NCBI GenBank assembly: GCA_963969345.1
Contig: OZ017766.1
Coordinates: 7,068,001 to 7,132,000, forward strand
Reading direction: 5' to 3'
Origin: Turbatrix aceti
Taxonomy: Eukaryota; Nematoda; Chromadorea; Rhabditida; Panagrolaimidae
Length of the DNA stretch: 64,000 bases
Under the pieces are notes generated by a model. That model was not told the DNA's origin and did no database searches. It saw only the letters and a program-made list of their open reading frames with translations. Position numbers and translations under genes: made by a program. Of the stretch, positions 22,801 to 34,935 are shown piece after piece. Within the stretch, counting starts at the first letter, position 1. The number at the start of each line of letters is the position of its first letter.

Positions 22801-24752
22801 CAAAGAAAAACGAGAAACCTACTGGTCGGTTTCCTTCACGCCAGTCAAGTATTTAGTATGCGTGCGAACGAACGAACGAACAAACAAGCTTCTCATGAGA
22901 TTCTCATGCTCGTAAAAAAAAAGAACATACCTGGTAAAAAAAGTCGACGGTAAGCGCCACCGATGTGTAAAGGCAAAAAAGTTGAACGACCGGCATCTGA
23001 CTGATTAGGCCGACTCCGAAGCAGAGAACATCCGTAATCGATGTCACAGATACTGAAGCGCCGGATTTGGCAAGAGCGGCTCCCATTCGGGCTTCGAAGT
23101 CGCGTTGGGTCCTAAATTAATTTCAATTTTTTTTTATTTAATTTTTTTTTTAATTTTTAAATTTTAAATTTAATTTTTTTAAATTTTGAATTTAAATTTT
23201 TTAAATTTTTAAATTTTTATTATTTTTTTTATTTTTTTAAAATTTAAAATTTTTTAAAATTTAAAATTTTTTTCCTAAAAATCGAACAATTTTCAAAAAA
23301 AACCAACCCAGAATGGCGCCATCCAGCAAGAATCAAAAACGCATCGTCAATGCCAATTGTGATAACCAAAAATGGCACTACGGTTAAAATATTCGAGAAC
23401 GGCACTCCAATTGCCCAAAGTCCGCCGAATGTCGTGGCGAGAGCCATCGCGGGAGACAATACTCCAAAAACGGCTTCAATGTGCTGGGATTTGTACAGAG
23501 GCCAGTTGAACAGGGTGATGATCATGAACAGGGTCAGCACGATACCTGTTAACCCAAGAAAAGGTATTGCGACGAGAGTAATTTTTGACTGTTCTTCCAA
23601 TTCTCTCTGTCTTGAAAGAACCACGTAGCTGATGTTTGCAGAATCTGCAGTTGCCCTCAGAAAAAGTCTCCTCAACTGATGTTCCAGATTTTGTTTCAGA
23701 ATTTCTCCACCCGGAAGAGAAGTATCGACCATGTAATGCAAAACGAGGAGTTTAAAGCCATCGACGATGTCTTCGGAATCCTCAGAATGTGTCCAGTGAA
23801 GTCCGCCGATGGAATAACCCATGAAAACGTGGTTCTGCAGAGCCTGAGCATTTGGATAAGTCAGAGCGAAGGGAACGTTGCTCCCGGCAGTCTCGACGAT
23901 TGCCTGGAGAAATCCGAGAACCAGAGCGTTGCTATCGTTACAGTAAACGCCGCAGAGCGCTGAATATGGTAGCGGGGGACCACCTGTGCCGTCGGCGACG
24001 GTGACGTTGTCGACCACGACTCGGTTGACAAATGCGATTTCTGTGAGATCGTTTTTGTTCATCAGGTTTCCGCCGTCTTTTCTGTCGACTAAGATTTGGA
24101 TCTGAAAAAAATGCATAAAAATTTACAAAGTTTTATAAAATAATGACACATTTTTTATGTAAAAAAAAAAAAAATGAATTTTTAAAATTCGTTATTTTTT
24201 TATTTTCACTAATTTTTAATTAATTGATTAATTAAATTAGTTAAAATTTAAAAATTAATTAATCAATTAATTAATTAAATTAAATTAAAAAAAATATTTT
24301 TTGAATAAAAAACCGCATTAAAAAAATTGATGCACAAATTAATTTTTCAGCGTAAAAATTTTTGAAGTATTTTTTTTTATAAAAAAAAGGATTTTTATGT
24401 TTTTTTTATTAAAAAAAATGTTTTTTATGTTCAAAAAATTTTTGTTCCAATTTTGTCACCGAACTTACCCGATAATGATGGCTGGCCGAAGCGTACTCAA
24501 AAGGCTCCAGCGCTTTCTCTTCCACTCTGCTCAGAGCGTTCAACGGCGCGTAGATGTCCCAAATGTTGTTTTCGGCATGAAAGTTGAAAAATCCAAGGCA
24601 TGCTATCAGAGTTATGATTACAGGTGCAATCTGGAAAAAATACAGGTAAAATAGCACTCTGCGTGAACTTCAAAAATACTCACAATAAAAGGCCAAGGCC
24701 GGCGAGCGATAAATCTGCCGTACCAATCAAAAAATTTTTCAAGTGGCCGCAT
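19872..24752 (-). CDS. Patched-related (PTR) protein with sterol-sensing domain
   Basis: Nine exons, 5' to 3': 24752-24684, 24630-24469, 24101-23308, 23111-22931, 22554-22468, 22409-21891, 21377-21271, 21214-20802 and 20290-19872. Phases close, giving 916 residues. The order is that of an RND/patched permease: N-terminal membrane segment (IIAPVIITLIACLGFF), a large lumenal loop with HHYR-QILVDRKDGGN, the sterol-sensing domain (IPFLGLTGIVLTLF through GIDDAFLILAGWRHSG and SVTSITDVLCFGVG), a second loop, and a second membrane bundle with GFSVDYSAHICYHYF and GWPVIQSGVSTVIGIVPL. Nematodes have many such proteins, acting in trafficking, moulting and cuticle formation; lipid or sterol handling is inferred. 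The ATG lies 14 bases after a TTTAG acceptor, suggesting SL trans-splicing. The intron 20291-20801 holds GTTCGCGAAC repeats. Confidence 0.92.
20308..20720. repeat. Intronic GTTCGCGAAC repeat cluster in the PTR gene
   Basis: Repeated TTCGTTCGCGAAC units inside the last PTR intron with poly-A/T spacers. It relates to MITE subterminal repeats but lacks the MITE middle and ends. Confidence 0.6.
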
Positions 24753-27700
24753 GGATGTTATTGAGCCTAAAATAATTAGAAGTGGGTAAACAGGTGTTTT
24801 CCAGGAAAAAAAACAAAAAAACACACGCAACAAAAGGGATGCATATATATTCGCGGATGTAACAAGCAACAAATGATATAGCAGCCTAGCCAGGCCAAAA
24901 ACTGGTGCTCTCCAGGAAAGAAGGAAACTCGCACGCGCACGCGCATCGCGCGTGAGCTTCCAAAGAGGAGGAGGGGAGGAGGACGGATGGCGACCTGGGA
25001 TTGCCCCAGGCATTGCCTGGCGCCACCACAATCAAAATCACGGCCACAGCCACGGCCACAAGAAGAACCTGTCAGTAGGGATCAAAGGCTTTAAAAAAAA
25101 CGCCGCCGGCAGAATATCGTGTGTCCCCCCAAAAAAAAACGTGCTTTACATGGCCCAAGTCCGTTTCAGTCAGCGTAACAAACACGTTATTGACATGACA
25201 AGAAGTAAGAAGTCACAGTGTAAATGAAACAAGCGCGTCTGATGCAACGAAGAGTGTGGTCAGCGGTGGAGGTACCAAAAGGTTCAGTCAGTCACTTTCT
25301 CTTCTCCTTATTATTTGTAGTCAGAAAGAAAATCAAAAAAAAAGTAAAGTCAGGTAAAAAGTTCAAAAATTTCTATCTTTCCCTGTTTTTTGACTTCCGC
25401 ACAGGTTTGTGACTTTGCCGGGAGTCATTTATAATTTTTTTTCTTCTTGGAGTTTGGAGTTCACGTGAAACGAGCACATTGTGTCTTCTGGAGAAGTCTA
25501 TGGTCAAAGAACTGTAAAGAAACAAACGAACACGAGCGCATATAATTTGTATGTATTTATGTACTATGTTTTGTTTTTTCATCAAAAAATCTGAGTGGGC
25601 CACAAAGTATTCCGTAGTGCACAAAAAATGTTTAGTTGTTTTTTTTTGCTGAAACTAAACTAAACTAGAATCCAGTTGACCAGAGCCAGGGTTTTAATGT
25701 AATCATAACTTTTGCAAAAAATCTGATTAGGACCGGTGTAGAAAGATAGATCGCGTGTAAACGATATTAAACGATAATACATATAATATTTAGCACCTTG
25801 ATTGTAATAAATACAAGTCATACCTGTCGTCATTTACATTATCACCTCGTTTTATGTATAATATGTATTTACGCTGCGCGGCTCAAATGGTTCGGCACAA
25901 CATTAGTGAAAGTTTTCTCCTGCAAAGACTGGTTCGTTCGTTCGTTCGTTGACGCCGGTCATCAACAAGCGTGTCTTCCTGGGATCCGTGAATGTTTGCT
26001 ACAAGCTAAAGACAGGTGAAATAGACACAAATGACCTGGGAGAACCAGTCTGACAGTCGTGAAAGTTTCAGGCATAGTAAACGCTCGGGCTCATCTGACT
26101 ATAGTATGTATACTCTTCTCCCAACTACTCTGTGGATGAAAAGCTGGAACAACAAAAAAACACATGTACATTACATGTTTTTTTCAAATCAAGGATTTCA
26201 GATAGATTGTAGATACTTTTTTTTTCTTCAAAAGATAGTAACTGGATTCTCCCGGACAGTACTAATGCAAATAAATGCTTTAGGGCAATCACGCAAAAAA
26301 TGTGATTAAAAAACATTTTTGGGGGAAGAATGGAGAACGAATGATTGTCAGGACACCGAACTGAAACCTAAATATCAGACTGACTGACTAACATGAGTGA
26401 ACGAGGATGAGTATCAGGGCGTTGACCGGACGACCTTCGCGCTTTCCGGTCCAGGCTACAAAGAGTTCGAGATGACGTATGTGTATCTAACGTACATATA
26501 CGTACTGAGGTTGCAATGTCAGTACTAAGTAAGTTATGACGCTGAAAGAGTCAAAAAGGCGTGTCAAATCCGATCAACGCCAACACTGATGTGTGAACGA
26601 AGACCTGAACTGAACGATCATTGTGATTGTGGTCACGTCACGTCACTCCGAGTGTGACGTCCCCCGTCGAAGGCCTTGGATGTATTTGTAGGTGGTGTGA
26701 ATGATCACAGCCAAATTTTTTTTTTCTAACCACTTACTCGATTTGTATGGACAAAATACATTAGAGTTTCGAACCACAAATTGCAAATTGCAAATTGCAG
26801 ATTGCGGATTCTGAGGTGTTTTTTTTTGCAAAAAAAAGGAACACGTTAAAACAATCCCTAAGGGGGGAAAACTCATAATTGATAAATCAGAACAAGCTAT
26901 GTATGTATGTATTTTTTTTATCTCCCATTTGAGAGTCATCGGCATCGGCGGCGGCGCTGGGGTATACCAGTTGCCCAAAAAAGCTTCAGTGACGTGACTC
27001 ACACCCGGAGAGGAGGAAAAGAGGAGAACAAAGGCACAAACAGAGCAGGCACGCAGGCTGAGAAGCATGGCCCTGCCCTGCCTGCGCAGATAGATCGGAT
27101 TCATGCGATTGAACAGAGAAAGAAACCAGTCAGCTCCCAACGCAGCCGGGGGCCTTCTCCTCCGTGGCGTACAATGTATGTACATATCAGCTTGTTCGCG
27201 CCTGCCTTGCGTGCGTTGCATGCACGACACCTCAGCCGGCAGGTGTCGACTATTGTTGCAGGAAGAAGAGAAAAAAATAGATACATATTTCTTTACGATC
27301 AAGAGGTTGAATAGGATATTATCACCAAAATCACGACCTCCAGCGCTTCTTTTAAACAAACCCCCGGGGTGCCATCGAGGGTCGTTGTATGCGTTGGAAC
27401 GCGCAAAGTGCTCTCACTTGGGGCGTATTTTTTTTTTTACCAAGAACCATGGTTCATGGCAGGTTTTGGCAAGCCACTACATACGTACGTACGTACGTAA
27501 AAGAGCATGGAGCGTGGAACCGCGCTTGCTTGCTTTTTTTTTTTACGATCAGGATCCTGTCCATGCAAGGTCGATTGAGGTCGAACGCAGAGAATATATG
27601 AGGGCGGAAAATTACACCCTGAACCGAACCCCCAAGTCTCCAAGTCCCCAAGTGGCCAAAGATTGGGGGGTTTTGGGGGGTTGAGTTCAGTCAACTGAAG

Positions 27701-28531
27701 TGCAAAGACAAGGACAAGGACAACCACAGAAAAAAAAAGTAAACCAGACCGATAACATAACAGAACATCCGATCGGTTTCCAAGGTCTTTAATGGGGTGC
27801 TATAGTCCCAGTATGAACCCCCGCGGGTGTTAGACCCTGTCTAAACAGAACAGGTACCACACAGGTGGTGGCACACATTTGTCAGAAGATTATGATTTGT
27901 CAGCAGATTTTGGAACAAAATTGAAAGCAAAGTATCATAAAAGCGTCAAAGGTCCGTGATCCACTTATATTTATTTGCACCATTGTCAGTCTAGTTAGTC
28001 TCTGTGTGAGTGAAAGTCAAAATCGCGACTTGCGAGCGAGCAAACCGGTCAAAATATATACATACTATAATATTTTTTTTTGATACAGGTGTGTTCGCGT
28101 TCGTGTCCTCCTCGCGTGAGTGACCCCGCATGTCTGTGCATGTTGTCAGGCATTTTTTGTATGTAAATGACTTGATCGTAGGGTTTTTTTTTTATATTTA
28201 GTAGGAGCTTGTAAAACGATTTACGATTAATCGTTCGTTTTTTGACTTTCTTTGTCGAACGATACACAATAATTTTTTTTCGTCAATTCATCCTTGCCTG
28301 TTTGGCCCCTGCATCGTCTTTTTACGGCCCCTGGCAGCGCATAGTATAATATTATATTACCTAGCCAACAGCTCATGTGATAAATATATGCGCGAACAGG
28401 AACTGATAGCATAATCTGCTGCAATGAGCCTGATTTGTGGCTGCACCGTGACGCAATTGTACCTGGGATGGATTCTGCAGCATCCGGTTAAGCATGTACG
28501 TATAATATGTATAATCAGTGAAAGTTGTAGT
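24753..28531. other. Long spacer without a supported gene
   Basis: Contains (GCACGC)n-like sequence at 24930-24955, GGCCAC repeats near 25040-25060, an ACGTACGT microsatellite at 27480-27500, and C/G-rich tracts at 27600-27690. Open frames on both strands are interrupted or low-complexity and none has a family signature. It probably includes promoter sequence of the PTR gene. Confidence 0.4.
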
Positions 28532-28993
28532 CAGGGATAGGCGAACAGCCGTTTTTTTGTTCTCGAACGAACACGAACAATTTTTTAATTTTGTTCGAAA
28601 AACCGAACGAACGCAAACATTTTTGTCAGTGTTGACGAACGAACATGAACGAACAACGAACAGATTTTTAGCATATTTTATACAAATTTTTGTCCAAACT
28701 GGGCATAAAAACGTAAACTTCGGTACTGTGCGTTTTCACGTTTTTGGTGACCTAAACTTTTTATTGCCGGAGGCAATGAACATTATTTGCCATTTTTGAA
28801 AAAATAACATCAATTTCGGCACCATTAAACCGATTTTACCTAAATTTTTGTTCGTTTTATCTGTTTGGAAAATTTATCTTTGTTCGCGAACGAACACGAA
28901 CAAAGCAAATCTGTTCTCGAACAAACACAAATGAAAAAATTTGAATTTGTTTGTGAACAAACTCGAACGAACACGAACATTCGCCCATCCCTG
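28532..28993 (+). mobile_element. Full-length hAT-like MITE with near-perfect 8-bp duplication
   Basis: Begins CAGGGATAGGCGAAC and ends GTTCGCCCATCCCTG or very close to it. The flanks are GTTGTAGT (28524-28531) and GTTGTATT (28994-29001), 7 of 8 identical. Length 462 bases, same internal order as the 17295-17802 copy but opposite orientation. No coding region. Confidence 0.85.
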
Positions 28994-29184
28994 GTTGTAT
29001 TTAGTCCCGGTGTTGCGCACGGATTCCGGTACCTCGCCCTTTTGCATTTCTTCCGGTTTTGGAGTCTCAGAAAATTCTTGATTTTAACCGCACACGTCCC
29101 TTATCAGTCCCCAAAAATTTTTGCCTTTCAGGAATGTTTATTACTCAAAAAAAGTGATCAAAACAGAAAAAAAAATGCTATTTA

Positions 29185-29796
29185 CTACTCATTGATGTAA
29201 ATGTAGTCCTCGTTGCTGGGAGCCTTGATAACACCAACTTCCTGTCCACCAACTCTGATGGAAATTGTAATCTGCCATTGACCCTTCAAAATGCCGTTGA
29301 GCGAAGAGGGAATATCGGGAAAAATGAGAACATTCGAGATGTCGAGACTGTTTTCAATTTCACTCAGATTGTGTACACCTGGCGTCCCGAGGAGCGTGCA
29401 GAACGAAGTCTCGGTCGAGTTCACGCAGAGTGGAATCCGGCAGTCTTCGTCGGGGACCAGGGCGTTGTTGCTATTTCCATCCTTGCAGACAGTTCCGATG
29501 AGCCAGGAGTTTTTCTTCAGCGTCAGGTAAGCCTGAGTGTTGTTGATGAGGTTGAGCGCGCTTTTTACGGTAACAGTACCACTGATGAGTTTCAATCCAC
29601 CCGGAAACTTGATATCAGGCTCGTTTTTGTAGCAAACAGATTGGTTGTTAGCGTCGAGAGTCGAGCCAACAGCGTCGGCAAAATGGATGGTGTAAGCGTT
29701 GTCGGTGAGGTCAGCGATGTCGACATAAGAGCAGTCAGCTGCGACGTAGGCGACGAAGCACGAAGCGACAAGAGCCAGGAGTAGTCGTTGATGCAT
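29185..29796 (-). CDS. Secreted ML-domain (MD-2/NPC2-like lipid-recognition) protein
   Basis: Single exon, 203 residues. The start ATG is at 29796-29794, followed by a signal peptide (MHQRLLLALVASCFVAYVAA). The mature part has the Cys pattern and beta-rich layout of the nematode ML fold: an early Cys, FPGGLKLISGTVTVKSA, a CKDG segment, a C-x3-LC pair (CRIPLC), and the late LKGQWQITISIRV strand. ML proteins bind lipids extracellularly or in lysosomes; the ligand is unknown. N-glycosylation motifs (NQS, NNT, NST, NLS) fit secretion. A TATA box lies about 55 bases upstream, and a minus-strand AATAAA at 29142-29137 lies past the stop. The ML assignment is by pattern recognition. Confidence 0.78.
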   Translation of the reverse strand: MHQRLLLALVASCFVAYVAADCSYVDIADLTDNAYTIHFADAVGSTLDANNQSVCYKNEPDIKFPGGLKLISGTVTVKSALNLINNTQAYLTLKKNSWLIGTVCKDGNSNNALVPDEDCRIPLCVNSTETSFCTLLGTPGVHNLSEIENSLDISNVLIFPDIPSSLNGILKGQWQITISIRVGGQEVGVIKAPSNEDYIYINE

Positions 29797-29851
29797 CGTT
29801 GCCGGAGGTCTAACCAAGGGATGTGTGGCTGCTAAAATGTGTAGAACGACC

Positions 29852-29859
29852 CTTTTATA
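29852..29859 (-). promoter_or_regulatory. TATA box of the ML-domain gene
   Basis: TATAAAAG on the minus strand, about 55 bases before the ATG at 29796, in a relatively GC-rich proximal promoter. Confidence 0.6.
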
Positions 29860-30783
29860 CGCCTTTACCCTTCTTTATACCCGGGTCAGACTTTGCCACG
29901 CTCTGACAGTCAATCAGGAGAGATCGCGGCTGATAACAGTCACAGCCCGAGAAGACACAGCCGAACTCAGTTCAACCCCCTAGAATTCGTACAAAATACA
30001 ACATTGGGGGATGGCAATTGCTTTTTGACCTGGCTCTTCTACGGCTGAAGTTGTTTACACAACACAAACTGTCCGGTCCATGTTTACCCAAAAATGATAA
30101 TTTTCGAAAGTGATGAAAAACTTCAAAAAATTATTTTTTAGTCAGAAAAGATAAATGTGTATAGGAATTTTTTAAAAAATGATAAAAACTAACAGGAATG
30201 AGAATCACAAATATAGAGTCGTTGTTTAGGACCTTTTAAGGAATATCTTTTGCATTTTTTAAAACAATTTTCGCAGGTTTTTGAACAAAATCGCCGTTTC
30301 TGTGTTTTTTGGGACAAAATTTTTTTTGTGCAGAATTAAGAAACTTGCTTTTATCAAAATTTAAAGAATATTCAATTTAAATTAAATATAAAAAAAATTT
30401 GTTGAAAAAAATTTTGTTGAAAAAAATAATATTTTTTTCAAATCAAAAATGTTTTTTTATAAATTCCAATTATCGATAAGATTTTTTTTTAATTTTTAAA
30501 AAATCCTTTAATAAGTTATTAATAATAACGTTAAAAACTGATTTTTGGACGTTCAAATTTGTATTTTGTTCCGGTCCATTCATCACTCTGCATTTCTCCA
30601 ACATCAGATTAAGTATCACTTTATTTCTAACATCAACTATTATTACAACGAGACACGCTCACCGATGGGATTTGAGTAAGTAGAAACACGAAACAAAAGC
30701 ATTAGAATGGGCCAAAAGGCAAGGAGGTGTTGGTGTTGGATGGTTGGATGTTGGGTCCACATACTGTACATGTATGTACACTC

Positions 30784-33748
30784 TCAATCGTAATCCAACT
30801 CGATGAGGCCTTTCTTGAGCTCTACAAGAAGTCGCTCACCATAGTCAGACGTACATTTCTCCGCAGACCAATGCGGACGGCAGAGAGAACGCTTGCATCC
30901 ATCGCAGATGCTGGAATCCATAATTTGACGACAATCATCACAAAATCCACGTTTTGAATGCATTATCTTGCATCGATCGAGTCGAAAGACGTGCCCGTTC
31001 ATTTGTTCGTGTTCCCGGAGTTTGCCGAGATTCATATTGGTTGCAATGATGCCTCCATATAGCTATAAAAAAAGAAGAAGGGTAATTGGTGATAAGAATT
31101 TGGATACAATGATTGTAGGATGCTTTTTTCAATTTTTTTTTCTTGTCCCTTTGTTTGTACGTCAAAGACAAATGAATGAATGAGCGAGTGAATTTTGCCC
31201 CTCGAATGAATCGTGAGAAGAAGTATGAGTGGTTTGTGCACAATCATACATACGCACGCAAGCAGTCAAAATGTTAGTTGCGCGTTGGTGCTTGCTTCTG
31301 TGTCATTGATCCCGAGGCCGACGACCGAAGACCTGCTAACGTAGGCCACGGGAAAGTGGATGAGATGAACGTAAACCTATTTGTCTGCACGTAATCCCTT
31401 TTTCACATTTTCCAAAAATAAATAAACAAATAAAATTTTGAATTGGTGTTTTGGGTTTTGGTTTTGTCTACCGTATACTACCTTTTTTGGGTCAAAAAAC
31501 AAGCAATCTAAAAATTTATTTTTTTACGGGTTCTTAAAAATTAAAAAAATTAAATTTTCTCTTAATAAACAAAAAAAGTTATTGTTGTTTTGGATTTTGG
31601 TTTTGTCTACCGAATACAAATTTTTTGAGGTCAAAAAACGCGTTCAAAAAATTTTTCCGTGTTTTTAAAAAATAAAAAATAAAATTCGCAAAAATGCAAA
31701 AAAATAGTTTGCACTTTTGGATTTTGTTTTTGTTTTTGTCTATCGTATACAAATTAACTTTTTTGGGTCAAAAAACAAAAAACAAAGTTTCGAAAAAAAA
31801 TCTAAAAATAAAAAAAATTATTTTTTTAATGTAAAAAAAATCCAAAATCCAAAAAAAATATTTTTCTCTGTCCTAAAAAAATCTATCTTAAAATGTGCAT
31901 TGTGGTATGATCAACAATCAACAATCAGGAAACAGCAAACAACAAATTTCCCCCCAAGTAAGCGCAAATTGAACAAATTTCCGCATTTTATCTGTCGCCT
32001 TGCATAAAAATTCCAAATTCCAATAAAAAAGAGCAAACACCGATTTTTCCAGTTTCCGGCGACGTGCCAAACTTTGAATTTGCGATTTTGTAATGAACGG
32101 AAGTTCAGAGTACGGCCTAAAGCGTCTCCGGGTGCGCTTCAGCAGCCAAGCAAAGCACTTGAAGCAAGCCAAGCCACTTGACACCGGAGCCTGCCTGGCT
32201 TCCGCGGAACTCAGATCCCCCTGATAAGTGGCCATAAGTGCTAGGAAAAACACGTCTAATGAAAAAAAACTGGGGGCAAACAAACAATCGGGGTCGGTTT
32301 AATGAAAAAAAACTCACGTGAGCAGGCAGGTAGCGAGAAAGCTTGAGGCGATTGAGCGTCAAACGGTCTTCACGTGCTATCTGGAGGACGAGGCGCTCGA
32401 TTACGGGTCGACGAAGGTGATAATCGTTGCTCGAAATGAGCAGCGTCAGAATTTCGTCAGGTTTTAGGTGTCTGCAAAAAAAATGATTTTTTTGAAAATT
32501 TTTTCGAAAAATTTTTTTTTAAATTTAAAAATTTTATTAACCAAAGTTGAGAACACAAATAAAAAATGAGTAGTGAGTGCACTACGTCAAAAGCCAGGTG
32601 AAAGTCAAATAAACACAAAGGTGACACTTACTCGAGATTTGATTCATTGAGAACGAAGTTTTCACAGGCGTTAACCAGGCTCTCTACCTGGTACTTGGTT
32701 GCCAGTCGCAGAATCGTCACAAAATTTTTATCTGCAAAAAAAAAGAAAAAGTGTTTTCATTTTGATTTCAAATTTTCTGTCAAGTAAGGTACTTTACACG
32801 TTTTTTTCCTAAACTTTTTTTTTGCAAACAAAAAATTAAAGTACCACTTTTATGAAAACAAAGGACTTAAAATCAACACAAAATCCAAAGACTGTTGCCG
32901 CCTCAAAGAACTACCGTAAACAAGACACCTACGCACCGGTGCTACGATTTTTTGTGCAAAAAAAAAAGAATTTTCGTGTCGAGACCGTGCAAAATCGTGT
33001 TGAAATCAAAAAAATCGCGTCGAAACCCAAAAACTGTCTGCTGCCGCCTCAAAAAACTACCGTATATCGGTGTAATGATTTTTGTGCAAAAAAAATTTCG
33101 TGTAGAAACCAAAAAAAATGTGTCGAATTCAAAAAATCCATTTTGGTCCAAAAAATTCTAAATTCGTGTCGAAACCAAAGAAAATCGTGGTGAAACCAAA
33201 AACTTTTGTAAATACTACCGTAAACCGATGCGTCAATTTTTGTGCAAAAAAAAAAGAAATTTCGTGTCAAAACCGAAAAAATGGCGACAAAACCAAAAAA
33301 ATCGTGTCAAAACCCAAAATCTTTTTTTGCACGTATTCTGTATAAATCTTTTTTTAGCACAACTTTTTTTATGCACAAGTAATCAGACATCAATTCACAC
33401 CGTAATGTGTGTTTAGTAACCCGATGATTCAGTCAGTTATTCAGTCAGTCAACGCTTACCTGTAATAGCGGATTGCTGGTGAAGACAGTTGAGAAATATC
33501 GCGATGTCCGTGCTTTTTTCGTCGACAATCTCACGTTCCAGTTCACGACCATTTTCAAAATCCCGACCAAAGCACATGACGGCAAAGATCGGCGACAATT
33601 TTCTCAGCTTTTCAGAATCAATGGTATAGACGTCGTTTTTGACGCGGAGTCTGAAGGGTCGCTGGAACGAAGACGAAGATGCCGTCGCCGATGGCACGGG
33701 CACGGGTGGAAGAAAAACTTCGACGAGGGTGTCGCAGATGGTTGCCAT
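30784..33748 (-). CDS. BTB/POZ protein with Cys/His-rich C terminus
   Basis: Four exons, 5' to 3': 33748-33460, 32731-32632, 32471-32318 and 31062-30784. Phases close, giving 273 residues. Residues about 35-100 form a degenerate nematode-type BTB domain (DVYTIDSEKLRKLSPIF). Exons 2-3 give helical BACK-like repeats (LRLATKYQVESLVNACENF, then LLISSNDYHLRRPVIERLV). The last exon adds C-x2-C and C-x2-C-x3-C-x2-H pairs (FCDDCRQ, ICDGCKRSLCRPHW), a possible zinc-binding module. BTB proteins often act as Cul3 adaptors; that role is inferred. A TTGCAG acceptor 15 bases before the ATG suggests SL trans-splicing. An alternative 3' exon ending at 32117 can be joined in frame after exon 3 (acceptor CCCCCAG), but it is less convincing. 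AATAAA on the minus strand lies at 30625-30620. Confidence 0.75.
31440..31770. repeat. Three imperfect tandem units of about 130-145 bases
   Basis: The phrase TTTTGTCTACCGTATAC (with variants) followed by TTTTTTGGGTCAAAAAAC recurs at about 31465, 31605 and 31737. It lies in the last intron of the BTB/Cys-rich gene. Confidence 0.6.
32930..33330. repeat. Intronic TTCGTGTCGAAACC tandem repeats
   Basis: Intron 1 of the BTB/Cys-rich gene holds at least six copies of TTTCGTGTCGAAACCAAA variants, alternating with CTACCGTA and TTTTTGTGCAAAAAA phrases. The unit resembles the ACACGAAAA repeats at 57946-58975. Confidence 0.55.
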
Positions 33749-34814
33749 ACTCAATCAGACGCCTGCAATGGCAAAAAATTTTTGCAACAGAAAAAAAATT
33801 TTTTGCCCGAGGCAAGATAAATTATTTAATTAATATTTAAAAATGAAATCCCGGCACGATAATTAATTAAATGAAGAGGGGTATTGGATGAATGACAAAT
33901 CCGATTTCGCCACGGCTTCACACCGACCCCGGCAATGGACGAGACGAGCAAACAGATGATGATGAAGAAGAAGACGAAGAAGAAAATGAATGCGCGGCGA
34001 CGGTTTGCGTGGGGGGAGGGCGGGAAATGGCCGAGAGCAAGTGCAAAAAACCACCACCACCACCACCACAACTACCGCCACTGTCAGTCGAGGAGGCCAT
34101 TGACTCGGGCAAAGACAAACACGTCGAGAGGCAGTTTTCCGCTCTCGCTCACTCTCGTTCGCGGAAAATAACGGGGATTGCGTACTATGAATGTATGTAT
34201 TGTCGAACGTTTAGAAAAAAAAATAACTGCTTCACGCGGGGAGCAAAAAAAAACAAAAAAAAATGCGGGTGCCGCGGCGAAGCGATAAACAACGCTCTTG
34301 GGGGTACTGTAGTTTGTTCAAAGTTGAAATCATAATTTTAGAAAAACAGAGAAATTTGAAAAAAACAACTTTTCAGGGGTATTTTGACCAGGAAATGGCA
34401 AACAGCAGTTTTTTTTGGTCGCAAACGATCATCGAACATTTTTTTTACTATTTGACTCAAATTTTGTTCATTTAGGCAGAAATATTTACGTAATCTGTTT
34501 TTTGTGAATTTTTCAACACTTTTTCAAAATTAAAGCTGAACCACTTTTTTTAGTTTTTTTTTTCAAAGAACAGCGTTTTTGATTTTTTTTCTAACTGGTG
34601 GCCTATTTTTTTCGTTTTATTCGTTCGAAAAATTTAGAAATGTTCGTGAATGAGTAACGTAATTGATCTAGAAAAATTTTGTTTGTTAACAAAAATGAAA
34701 CATAAATTTTGACTTTGTTCGCGAACAAATGCGAACGTTCACGTATTTCGGGTTCTAATTTTTTCAAAAAGGAGAAAGAAATTTGAAAAACAACATTTTT
34801 AGAAAAATTTGAGT

Positions 34815-34935
34815 TCAACAAAGCCTCCGCGAACCCGGGTGGCTGGGGTTTTTAACCCAGCTTACCGTGAGAAACGGGAAAGGCTGGGTCCCGACCTATG
34901 ACGCATGCTAAACCCCGCAAACATCTCTGATCCGT
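34815..34935. other. GC-rich block with strong hairpin potential
   Basis: About 120 bases of GC-rich sequence in an AT-rich spacer. CTGGGG-TTTTT-AACCCAG can pair, and GGCTGGGTCCCGACC follows. It does not match a tRNA, 5S, U6 or the SL1 RNA that I can recognise. It could be an unrecognised structured RNA or an old element end. Confidence 0.3.

Noticed and set aside
26643..27359. 238-codon minus-strand frame in the 24753-28531 spacer
   Set aside because: No family signature, no codon-like composition, and overlapping frames of similar length on both strands.
31918..32283. 121-codon minus-strand frame starting with a hydrophobic stretch
   Set aside because: It overlaps the intron of the BTB/Cys-rich gene and is out of frame with the preceding exon. 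The alternative terminal exon in another frame is the only coding reading I consider possible there.
33892..34335. 147-codon plus-strand frame with acidic and poly-Pro tracts
   Set aside because: It comes from GAAGAAGAA and CCACCACCA low-complexity sequence in the upstream flank of a minus-strand gene. No acceptor, homology or coding-like composition beyond the repeats.
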